Shown here: piece by piece, positions 56,634-64,000 of the stretch
Layout: each line of letters begins with the position of its first letter
Position numbering within the stretch: the stretch's first letter is position 1
NCBI RefSeq assembly: GCF_030272615.1
Contig: NC_081414.1
Location: forward strand, 911,343,009-911,407,008
Length of the DNA: 64,000 nt
DNA from: Cryptomeria japonica
Lineage: Eukaryota; Streptophyta; Pinopsida; Cupressales; Cupressaceae
Reading direction: 5' to 3'
Notes under the pieces: generated by a model
What the model saw: the letters and a program-made list of their open reading frames with translations, nothing else
What the model was told of the DNA's origin: nothing
Database searches by the model: none
Position numbers and translations under genes: made by a program

Positions 56634-57803
56634 ATGGCAACCCCGAAGGCGGGAGCATCCACCAGTCGTTCAGCTCTCATGAAAGAAGATCAGAAGACCG
56701 AAGAAGTGGAGACTAAGATCGTGTCGAAGTGGAGCAACATTGGAGATACTAACTTGGGTAACTTCAGCACGAGGAAGTTTCGAGAGGTCCCTTACATTGG
56801 CAAGCCATCACCTGTCGCCCGGAGAATAATTGAGAGTGGCATCATTAGGGCAGCCGGCTTTCCTCCAGCTGTTCAGTGCCATGAGTTGATGATCGAGTGT
56901 GCTCGTCATTATGACCCTCAGTCCAGAACGATCGTGTCCAATGAAGGAAACACTTTGGCGTACCTTTCAGAGGAAGCTATAAGTGAAGCTTTCCATCTTC
57001 CAGAACACAGGGACATGATATACAAGAGCATAGAAGGAGCCAGGTCAATGTACGAAGATGATCCAGATGCTTGTCTAAGCATTATCAATAAGAACTGGTT
57101 ACTTAAGAGCCGTCCCCGTCTGAGCAAGATCCCGAACACACCGCACAGGATTGATTTCCAGGAGGAGTACAGAGATTTGATTACAATGCTCAACCGAGTT
57201 ACAGGAGCCCCTCACGCCTTCTACTTTGAGAAGTGGATGTTCTACTTCATCCAGGTGATTGTTCAGGGAAAGGGTACGATACATTGGGCTAGGATGATTA
57301 GCCATTGCTTAGACGTACAGTTGAGGAGACTCAAGGCTACCAAGTCCTTCCACATGAGTTCATACGTCATCTATGCCTTGATCAGGAGTTTTGAGTACGC
57401 AGGACTACCTCACAGAGGAGTGATTGGAAGAGGACCCGGCGAGGTCAGAGCTTGTGATTCCTATGCCTACTTGCATCAACCGCCAGGAAGCAACTACAAG
57501 CTAGTTAATGATACCTTCACGATGAACATCACAAGGACGTTGCAAGGTGGGATTCACAACAGATTATCTCAAGATGCACAGGAATTAGTCAAGAGGTACG
57601 GTGCTTGGTTTATCCAATTTCTGAAGTTTACTTATATTAGAGTGCATGGATGTCCTTTACCTCCATACATGTTGCCGAGATATCCGACAGACAGAATTGT
57701 GTTACTTGAAGTAACAAGACAGTTGGCAGCGTATGCGAAGGCATTCAGACACAGACATGGGAATGGAGTTCTAGTACCTTATCATTTTGGGCAATTCAGT
57801 TGA
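56634..57803 (+). CDS. HP-LTR ORF1: N-terminal part of an unknown element protein
   Basis: 389 codons from the ATG just after the predicted acceptor. Mostly helical, with no catalytic motif, zinc finger or membrane segment that I recognise. Conserved blocks shared with element K: TNLGNFSTRKF near the start and FTYIRV .. PYMLPRYPTDRIVLLE near the end. The segment AISEAFHLPEH and the helical layout recall the PF20167-type 'putative plant transposon protein' family; that is a guess. It ends at TGA 57801 inside a region where K reads straight through, so ORF1 and ORF2 were one protein. Codon use and length show long selection, unlike the decayed neighbours. Confidence 0.7.
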   Translation: MATPKAGASTSRSALMKEDQKTEEVETKIVSKWSNIGDTNLGNFSTRKFREVPYIGKPSPVARRIIESGIIRAAGFPPAVQCHELMIECARHYDPQSRTIVSNEGNTLAYLSEEAISEAFHLPEHRDMIYKSIEGARSMYEDDPDACLSIINKNWLLKSRPRLSKIPNTPHRIDFQEEYRDLITMLNRVTGAPHAFYFEKWMFYFIQVIVQGKGTIHWARMISHCLDVQLRRLKATKSFHMSSYVIYALIRSFEYAGLPHRGVIGRGPGEVRACDSYAYLHQPPGSNYKLVNDTFTMNITRTLQGGIHNRLSQDAQELVKRYGAWFIQFLKFTYIRVHGCPLPPYMLPRYPTDRIVLLEVTRQLAAYAKAFRHRHGNGVLVPYHFGQFS

Positions 57804-59856
57804 GGTATGTCCTAATGCTTTAGCCATGGATGCCGCAGAGAAGGAGTTAGCCTTGTATTCTTTTTCAACCTTTGCTTTGAGGGAAAGCTTTGATCCACAT
57901 GGACATTTAGAGGAGACAGTCGGTAGGAAATTTAAGCATGAGTACCAAATTGAAGATTTTATGATGAATCTCTTAGATGATCTTGAAGTGAAACGAAAAA
58001 TGCATTCTAGATTGCCTTTGGATTTCATCAGGAAATGCAGGATTTACAGAGTGGCCGACCAAGCACAGGACAGTGGCAGACATATCCAGTCATCCTATGA
58101 TCGAGAAAGCAAATCAATAAGGTTAGATTGGAATGAGCCCGAGGTCGTGGATTTAGATGCTTCAATGGCTCCAGTCTTGTCTTGTACTCGCAGATGGGTT
58201 GACGTACAGCATCAGAAGTTGAGAGAGCAAGGTATAGCTATGACTTTCACTTTGGAAGAGAAACCAGCCGAAGGTGGAGCTAGTGTGAGTGAAGGCAATC
58301 CTAATCCTAGAAATTCAAGTGAAGGTAACCTTCGATGTGCCAGTGAGGGCAATCTCCATCCAAGAGGTTCGAAGAGGAAAGAGAGACCTGGAAAGAGGGA
58401 ATTTTCCAAGAAGAAACAAGAGGCCAACCGAGATCGTTCATCCGGCACATCTTCTCAACAGGAGAAAAGGACACTTCAAGTGGAAGAATCCATGGAGTCG
58501 ATGGTACAGAACGACAAGCAGGAGGAAGGACAGGCACAGCAAGGGTCACCAGATGGATCTCTCCAAGATTATGAGTTTGATGAAGATAAAGAAGACAATG
58601 AAATGACATCTCCTCCCAGACAAGAGGAAAGAGTGCATAAAGAAATTCAAGTTCAAGAGACAAGATCGGCTATCCCAGATTGGTTGAAGGAAAGATTAAC
58701 CAAGGTGATCGTAGTAGAGGACGAGGACAATGCAATTGATTTAGAGAGCCTTGTTGGACGTTCTCACGAAGTAACAGAGAAGAGAAAGGCTACCAAGATG
58801 TCCAAGATGATTCGAGATGAGACTGGATCCAGAAAACTGCAGATAGCTACACCGGCAGTAGACAAATATGAAGGTGAGATCCTAGCAGAGGAATATGATA
58901 TACAGACTTTTGAGCTAGGACCATCCACAACAGAGCAGACGTTGGATGATGCCACCGATTCATTTGAAGCATTGAAGGACAAGCTTAGAGAAGAAATGGA
59001 GAAGAATAGAAAGCTTGAGAGAGAGGTCGGTGCATGGAGGACATATTTCAGTCACACCAATGAACCTTTGGGACGTCAGGATCCAGCTAGATCACCAGTG
59101 CAGGCACTTCCACTTCAATCAATCAATGAGGCAGAAAGATTCAGGAATATGGTCCAGCGTACAAGTACTTGGATGGATAAATCTCATACAGTGGCCATAG
59201 AGTTTGTAACAAGGATGATGAAGATTATTCATCAAGCTATCCAGGTTCTTGAGATAATCCACAATTTGATGATAACAGTAGCCGCATTTGCCCATACCAA
59301 AGATGTTATCATTCCTGTCTTGAAAGTAATTAGACACACATCAAGGAAGGTCTTAGCGCAAGAAAAGATCATGGATGGAGGACCTCACAGTTTGCTTCAG
59401 TGGTCAACCTTACTCCATATGAAGAGTGTTCTCTTCGAGGACATCAGTACTAAATGTAGCCAAGTTGAGGAGGTGATCAATCCTATCCAGGACAGAGTAT
59501 TTGAGGTACTTCGTACCATTCTTGGCAGAAGGATCGAGGTCGAGACAGATGTGGATATGCAGGAATTAGAGGATAGAATCAAGGTCATCTTTTGCAAGGA
59601 CGCTAATGTAACAGATGAGCAATATGATCAGATGTTTGTTACCATGCTCCTGATTGAAAGAACAAAGGAACTTGAATCTTCATGGGACGCAGCTCTTCTA
59701 GATGCATTCGATCAAGTCATCCATTTGGAAGAAAGTATGAAGAATCTTCTCGAGATTCCAATTGCAGAGATCGAAGGAATCGTATCAAGATTCATTGCAT
59801 ATGCTAAAAAAGAGAATTGGAAAGGGAATAAGATTCTAGATGAGAGGTTGTTATAG
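57787..59856 (+). CDS. HP-LTR ORF2: C-terminal part of an unknown element protein
   Basis: 689 codons in the +1 frame relative to ORF1, overlapping it by 17 nt. GNSVEVCPNALAMDAAEKEL aligns without gaps to the K protein, so the apparent ATG at 57787 is probably just the frame change. Parts: helical start (~1-120), a polar repeat-rich middle with SEGNPN, SEGNLR, SEGNLH (~165-195), basic RGSKRKERPGKREFSKKKQ (possible nuclear signal), acidic/glutamine-rich stretch (~235-300), coiled coil KLREEMEKNRKLEREV (~405-425), and a helical C-terminal domain to LDERLL. No polymerase or nuclease motif. A structural or regulatory role is possible; nothing shows it. Confidence 0.65.
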   Translation: MGNSVEVCPNALAMDAAEKELALYSFSTFALRESFDPHGHLEETVGRKFKHEYQIEDFMMNLLDDLEVKRKMHSRLPLDFIRKCRIYRVADQAQDSGRHIQSSYDRESKSIRLDWNEPEVVDLDASMAPVLSCTRRWVDVQHQKLREQGIAMTFTLEEKPAEGGASVSEGNPNPRNSSEGNLRCASEGNLHPRGSKRKERPGKREFSKKKQEANRDRSSGTSSQQEKRTLQVEESMESMVQNDKQEEGQAQQGSPDGSLQDYEFDEDKEDNEMTSPPRQEERVHKEIQVQETRSAIPDWLKERLTKVIVVEDEDNAIDLESLVGRSHEVTEKRKATKMSKMIRDETGSRKLQIATPAVDKYEGEILAEEYDIQTFELGPSTTEQTLDDATDSFEALKDKLREEMEKNRKLEREVGAWRTYFSHTNEPLGRQDPARSPVQALPLQSINEAERFRNMVQRTSTWMDKSHTVAIEFVTRMMKIIHQAIQVLEIIHNLMITVAAFAHTKDVIIPVLKVIRHTSRKVLAQEKIMDGGPHSLLQWSTLLHMKSVLFEDISTKCSQVEEVINPIQDRVFEVLRTILGRRIEVETDVDMQELEDRIKVIFCKDANVTDEQYDQMFVTMLLIERTKELESSWDAALLDAFDQVIHLEESMKNLLEIPIAEIEGIVSRFIAYAKKENWKGNKILDERLL

Positions 59857-59967
59857 ATGACATGGCATCTTATTTGTCATTGGTTTATGTCTCCTAGGTT
59901 TTTGTGCCAAATTTAATATTTGGCTATGCATTTAATATTGTTCAGTAAAAAGGAGGCCATTTGTAAC

Positions 59968-60065
59968 AAACCCTAATTAGGGTTTAGGTGTCATGATCTT
60001 GACCGTTGATCTACTTTCAATCTGGACCTTTCATTGTAATTGAGGATGCTATTTATACCCTCATT
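59968..60065 (+). promoter_or_regulatory. Promoter 2 of copy E: telo-box palindrome and TATA
   Basis: AAACCCTAATTAGGGTTT at 59968-59985 and a TATA-like box (gctatttataccc, tttata from 60052) 67 bp later. It lies about 110 bp after the ORF2 stop; the following ~850 bp is the conserved leader without an ORF. Confidence 0.65.
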
Positions 60066-60917
60066 TTTCATTTCATTTGTAACCAGAGTAATAGAGAATA
60101 GAGATAGTTGAGAGATTAGAGAGATTAAAATTAGAAGCAATTTTACTTTTGTAGCAAGATTGAGTTTGAGGAGAGGAATTCAAGCAATTGTTGTACATGA
60201 TGACTTTGAAATCAATGAAATATTGAAGTTATGGTGTTTTGTTGCAACTTTCTTGGTTATCTTCATGGTTGTTAAATTTACTTGAATCATGCTCAATCAA
60301 AGTAGTGTGTTAATTTGAAGGACATAGTGTGAGACTTGATCTTTGGTAGGATTCGTAATCCAAACCACTAGCTTCTTGCTGATTGTAGGAACGCCTTGCG
60401 TGGTCGACTGGAGAATACCTTGAATCACTTAACCTTCAATCATTATTGTGTCTTGGATATGTACCTTCGTGGTGGTGTCTTTGATCTTTAATGCATTGAA
60501 AATCATTTTGTTACCTTAGAAGATCGCATCAATTTCAATTGAGTTGTTATCTTATGGCAAAATTGAAGTTGGTTGAATCTTGCCAAGTCTTGTTCACACG
60601 AAGTCATTCTTAGGGTTAGACTAGATTAAACTTCTTTCAAAACCCTATCCCTTTTGTTATTTTTTGAAAAGCTTCTTAGTTTAGTAAGATTTCGGAATTT
60701 CGGAGTGTAAGATCCCCTTGAGGACACAGCAAATCACATCATACCAACTGGTGCTTATCCACACGTAGAGACCCTACTAACCAGAACATTGGAGTCATCC
60801 TAACTGATCCTTCATGCGAATCTTCAGCAGTTAGAGACTTTTTTCAAGAGAGGATAAGATGCCTTAAGGTATTTTATTCTGTGTATGATGGTGTACAAAA
60901 TACACGTCAACAGGACC

Positions 60918-62272
60918 CCTGAATGATTGTACACAAATTTGCAAATATTTTTTGCCATATCTACACATGTCATAATCCATGGAAGCTTGCCAATATCCTC
61001 CTATATGAGGTCAAGGCAATGGGCGACACATGGCGACCAAAATATAGATGGGTGCCTCTCCATCAAAAGTCTACTGCAACAACATAATTTATTGCATTAT
61101 CGATCACCACTTGAACTACATTCTCCTCACCCACCTCATGTATGACCTCTTTTATAGCCTCACATAGGAATATTGCATTTTTTGAATGTGCAAAAGCATC
61201 AATGGACTTGAGGAACTTGGTGCCACGTAAAATTTGAAAATAAAGCATAATCAATGATCATTCAGTAAATCATAAATTTAAAATATTAATCACTAAATGA
61301 AATTCAAATTATTCAACGCATTGAGGATAGTAGAATGATCAATCACCTATGGAAAAATCAAGAAAATTTAGGAGCATCCTATTTCTCCTATCGGTCCAAC
61401 CATTGGTCATGATGGTGCAACTCTTCTTGCTCCATATCTCATGTCAGTCCTTTAATGTGGCTTTTACACCAGTGACCAATTCTGTCAAAATTGGGCCACT
61501 TAAGTCAAATTTAGAAGGGGCTTTGAACCCCGCCCCACAAATAGTGATGACATCAACCATGTTTGCCAATAAGGAGACCTGTCAAAATAAATTAAATAAG
61601 TATGTCCAATAAAAATTCATTAGACAAAGCAAGCTATAAATTTTAAAACAATCAAATAAAAAAGAACTACTTGGTTGCAAAGAATGGAATGGTGCAATAG
61701 TACCAAAATTTGCCAATTGCACGTCTAGTTGTATTATGTACCTCCTTGTTCCAACCCATTCTCTTAAGCGATGGTTGGGCACCAGGAGTAGTGCGTGGCT
61801 TAACATATGAATCCATCCTTGATCTACGAATTTTAAGACCAATGCTAATACTCCCACTACCACTGACAAAACCACTAGTAGAAGCGATAGCATTAGCACT
61901 AGGACGATATGGAGGCATGGAAGAAGCCTCTCCAACACAACCAATGCTCGTCAACTCCTCCCTTTGCCTCTTCTTCATTTCCTTTTGTGCTTCAAATGTT
62001 TGTAGTTGCACTTGGCACTCACAAATAGCCTCAGTAGGTGCTTTGGTGCACGGTTCAGCATCATGGCAACAAATGCCGACAAGATGGTATTTCAATCTAC
62101 TTATGCCTCCATGAAAAATTGTTTTGCTATTAACATTTGACCTCCCATTTTTTTGCCCGAGAAAAATTTCAGCATGTTTCCAAGCTGGATCTGTTTTAAC
62201 TGGGGTTGTTCTAAGACTAGATGTTGTGAAAAATATGATTTTCAAAGGTTGAAGGCTGCTGCAATATGACAT
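60918..62272 (-). pseudogene. hAT R transposase, N-terminal half
   Basis: Minus 62272-61667: 201-codon frame with a damaged BED finger (GGISRLKYHLVGICCHDAEPC is kept, the first CxxC is lost) and RTTPGAQPSLKRMGWNKEVHN, matching L (NVPGAQPSLEGTGWNKEKHE). Minus 61254-60918: SIDAFAHSKNAIFLCEAIKEV and VVQVVIDNAINYV of DUF659, then MERHPSIFWSPCVAHCLDLI with a stop, up to the copy E insertion. 61255-61666 is a poorly preserved DUF659 stretch. 62273-62793 holds no coding I can recognise. Confidence 0.8.
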
Positions 62273-62793
62273 AATTACAAAAAAATGAACATTCGTGCAT
62301 TGTCATTTATGAACTAATACAAAAAAAATTGTACGGTTTGTTTCAAAAAATAATGTAGGGTTTGCTCTTTCTTTGAAAGGAAATGAATAGAAATGTTTAA
62401 AAAAAAATTAAAAAAATTAAATTTTTGCTTAGAAAACACACAAAAAGCAAAATAAGTCATTCTTACCTCTTAGAACAAAGTTGAACTAAAATGCAACCTC
62501 TTTCCAATCCTTGTATGGAGCTCTCGATGCATCAAATGTGAGTATTATGTTGCTCCCATGCAATTTGTTGATGAATATTTGGTCTTCCTCCTTGTCGGTT
62601 GCCCTACAATGCACTCTTGCTTTTCCTCACAACTCACTCTTCTCCTAGTTTGTCAATACAATGAAATGAGCTCACTTTTCGGGTTAGTGAGGCAATATAA
62701 GAAAAAAACAAACTTAAATACACTTTTTTTATATGTTTTTTCATTGTTGTCTGTCGGCCAACTTTGAGCATCGGGACTCGTCGGGTTCAGGCT

Positions 62794-63790
62794 TGTTGTG
62801 AGGTGTTCACACATCGCCCCATCGCAAATGGGGACCCCCACGCTTTTCTTCTTTCTAGGATAGTGTTAGAGTCCTTAGCTATTAGCCTTTGCATTAGAGT
62901 TGTATAGATGGTCAAGAAGCCAGGAGTTAGGTGGATAGCCTTGTGTGAGAGGTGAAGTGAGTGAGTTTGTTAACCTTTAGTAACGTCTAGATCACATGAG
63001 GAGTAAAGCCCATTATGAGTTCAAACGAAGAATGAATGAGAAAACACTAACTGCCAAATCTCAATTAACTTCATGAGCCTCTCTTTCAGAGCGAAAGTTC
63101 ATCCTAAGACCTCATGTTGAACATGATATAGCACATTAGAGTTGAGAGAGTGAGTGAAAGTGAACAAAGGCGAGTTAGGGTTCTGATTTGAAATTCCCTT
63201 CATGTGCCTAGCCTCAGGAGCGAACTTCATGACCATCACTTTTGGAGCAAATTTCCTTTAGAAGCCTTGTTTGAATGTGAATTAGAGCGTTTGAATGAAG
63301 ATAATGAGCATGATTTTGATTCGAGATCATCTCAAGTGCTTCATTTTTAGCCTTCATGAGGAAAATTTGACATGTTTTTGTGAATGAAAGTTTGAGAAAC
63401 CTAAGGATTGAATTGTTGAAACAATGAAGTAATGAAGGGAGAGTTCATTTTAGTTTTCACTTCATGAGTAAGACAAGAAGAGGGAACTTCATGTCCAAGG
63501 CAAGGGGAGCGAACTTCATGTTCAAGGCAAGGAGAGTGAACTTCATGTTCAAGGCAAGGGGAGCGAACTTCATGAATTGAGGTAGAGGAGCGAACTTCAT
63601 GTTCAAGCCAAGGGGAGTGAACGTCATGTGGAAGCTAAGTAGAGCGAACTTCATGTGCATGAGATCAAGAGTGAAATTGCAAGATTGTTTATGAGAACAT
63701 TGCTTTCAATCGATTTAATGCTTGGAAGGAGTAATTTTGAGTTAAGGAGATGAATAGGCAAGATAGAAGGTTACTTCATGTGCTCCCATA
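62794..63790 (+). mobile_element. HP-LTR copy G, 5' part
   Basis: Starts TGTTGTGAGG, hairpin CCCCAT-CGCA-AATGGGG. In place of the hairpin array it has scattered gagcgaa..ttcatg words and then a ~30-bp tandem repeat. Its end is not seen; the TRIM element begins at 63791 and may be inserted in it. Confidence 0.65.
63475..63665 (+). repeat. ~30-bp tandem repeat in copy G
   Basis: About seven units of gagcgaacttcatgttcaag plus gcaagg(g), with substitutions. The reverse-strand frame (repeated MKFA.LAL) is a translation of the repeat, not a gene. Confidence 0.85.
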
Positions 63791-64000
63791 TGTTGGTGTT
63801 GGAAATAAGCCACACCCGAACCGACGATGGACTAGTCCAAGAGGGGCTAGTAGCTTAGTGGTAGAGCACTCCAGCAACGTATGGAAGGTCCTAGGTTTGA
63901 GTCCTAGTTGGTCCATGTCTCAACATGGTATTAGAGCCAGGTCCAGGCTAGGAGCCCCAAGCACATGATGGGTGTGGCTTAAGGGGGGGTGTTGGTGTGA
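63791..64000 (+). mobile_element. TRIM-like mini LTR retrotransposon with tRNA-like LTR
   Basis: 5' LTR 63791-63925 (TGTTGGTGTT .. TCTCAACA, 135 bp), primer-binding site TGGTATTAGAGCC from 63926 (12 of 13 bases of the plant initiator-tRNA site TGGTATCAGAGCC), ~50 bp interior, polypurine tract aaggggggg 63981-63989, and a 3' LTR that starts TGTTGGTGT at 63990 and runs off the window. No coding capacity. The 3' LTR is visible for only 11 bases, so the call rests mainly on PBS, polypurine tract and the shared LTR start. Confidence 0.75.
63844..63915 (+). other. tRNA-like sequence inside the TRIM LTR
   Basis: 72 nt fold as a near-complete tRNA: acceptor GGGCTAG with TTGGTCC (seven pairs, three of them G-T, including position 3:70), D arm GCTT/GAGC, T arm CTAGG-TTTGAGT-CCTAG (perfect 5-bp stem, 7-nt loop), discriminator A. 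A box TAGCTTAGTGG fits TRGYNNARNNG exactly; B box GGTTTGAGTCC has one change from GGTTCGANNCC. The anticodon stem is four pairs (TCCA/TGGA) with an 8-nt loop, so it is not a normal tRNA. Internal RNA polymerase III promoter elements are therefore present. Confidence 0.7.

Larger units (their letters stand above)
53379..60912 (+). mobile_element. HP-LTR copy E with long ORFs, TSD GGACC
   Basis: TGTTGTGACC with hairpin CCCCAT-TTGA-AATGGGG at the left, GTGTACAAAATACAC then GTCAACA at the right; exact 5-bp flanks GGACC (53374-53378 and 60913-60917). 7534 bp without a second LTR. Modules: hairpin array, GCCGAC pair and TATA, intron, ORF1/ORF2, telo-box palindrome and TATA, conserved leader. The most complete member, and so the reference for the family. 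Confidence 0.9.
51654..62793 (-). mobile_element. hAT transposon R, decayed, split by copy E
   Basis: Left end CATAGAAATGAGACTTGGACTC resembles the L terminal repeat (CATAG) and is followed by the same GACTCG-type words (51660-51770). Coding remnants of a BED-DUF659-dimerisation transposase run on the minus strand from ~62272 to 52040. The right end (gggactcgtcgggttc near 62775) is cut by copy G. Same clade as L but broken. Confidence 0.75.

Noticed and set aside
53379-60912. Copy E as a DNA transposon with short inverted ends (TGTTG/CAACA)
   Set aside because: Only five bases are inverted, TSDs are 5 bp, and TG..CA ends are typical of LTRs; the family shows no transposase motif. Kept as a minor alternative.
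63457-63660. Minus-strand frame with repeated MKFA.LAL
   Set aside because: It is a translation of the 30-bp tandem repeat of copy G; the unit length is a multiple of three, so the frame stays open by chance.
63844-63915. Functional nuclear tRNA gene
   Set aside because: 8-nt anticodon loop, 4-bp anticodon stem, weak acceptor with three G-T pairs, and position inside a TRIM LTR; called tRNA-like instead.

Overview
The window is plant nuclear DNA made almost entirely of nested transposable elements; I found no convincing host gene. Plant origin is shown by Ty1/copia polyproteins, primer-binding sites of the plant initiator tRNA-Met type, BED/DUF659-type hAT transposases and telo-box promoters. 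Layer upon layer of old, long-LTR insertions suggests a very large genome, most likely a gymnosperm (conifer); that last step is inference.

The dominant family (called HP-LTR here) has seven copies: A 1-4462 (left end outside), B 9170-12551, C 23311-28210, D 30525-35666 (minus), E 53379-60912, F 41955-42909 and G from 62794. Copies start TGTTGTGA and end CAACA. B, D, E and F have 5-bp target-site duplications and no second terminal repeat, so they look like solo LTRs of a giant-LTR retrotransposon. A-E carry an array of ~36-bp hairpin cores on a pitch of about 166/167 bp (sometimes 176). A, D and E have an internal promoter (two GCCGAC boxes, then TATA) and an intron leading to an ORF. A-E also have a second promoter, an inverted telo-box palindrome 64-67 bp before a TATA box. 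Only E keeps the long reading frame (395 + 689 aa, one frameshift). A diverged relative (K), with remnants of the same protein, is scattered over ~8.6-23.1 kb.

Layout. 1-4.5 kb: copy A, inserted in a copia element (copia-1, 4463-8575). 8.6-23.1 kb: element K, cut by copy B, a 5'-truncated copia-2 (13651-16410), solo LTR J (19496-21456) and GC-rich non-autonomous hAT element Q (21981-22946). 23.1-51.5 kb: one minus-strand copia element P (5' LTR 49485-51500, 3' LTR about 23075-36267 before its insertions), split by C, H, D, M (which carries hAT element L), F, I and N. 51.5-51.65 kb: another copia fragment. 51.65-62.8 kb: a decayed minus-strand hAT element R, split by copy E. 62.8-64 kb: copy G, then a TRIM-type mini-retrotransposon whose LTR holds a tRNA-like sequence.

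The only apparently intact gene is the four-exon hAT transposase of L (38441-41057, 757 codons), with matching 8-bp target duplications. Positions and spacings were counted by eye from the sequence; no alignment or folding program was run.
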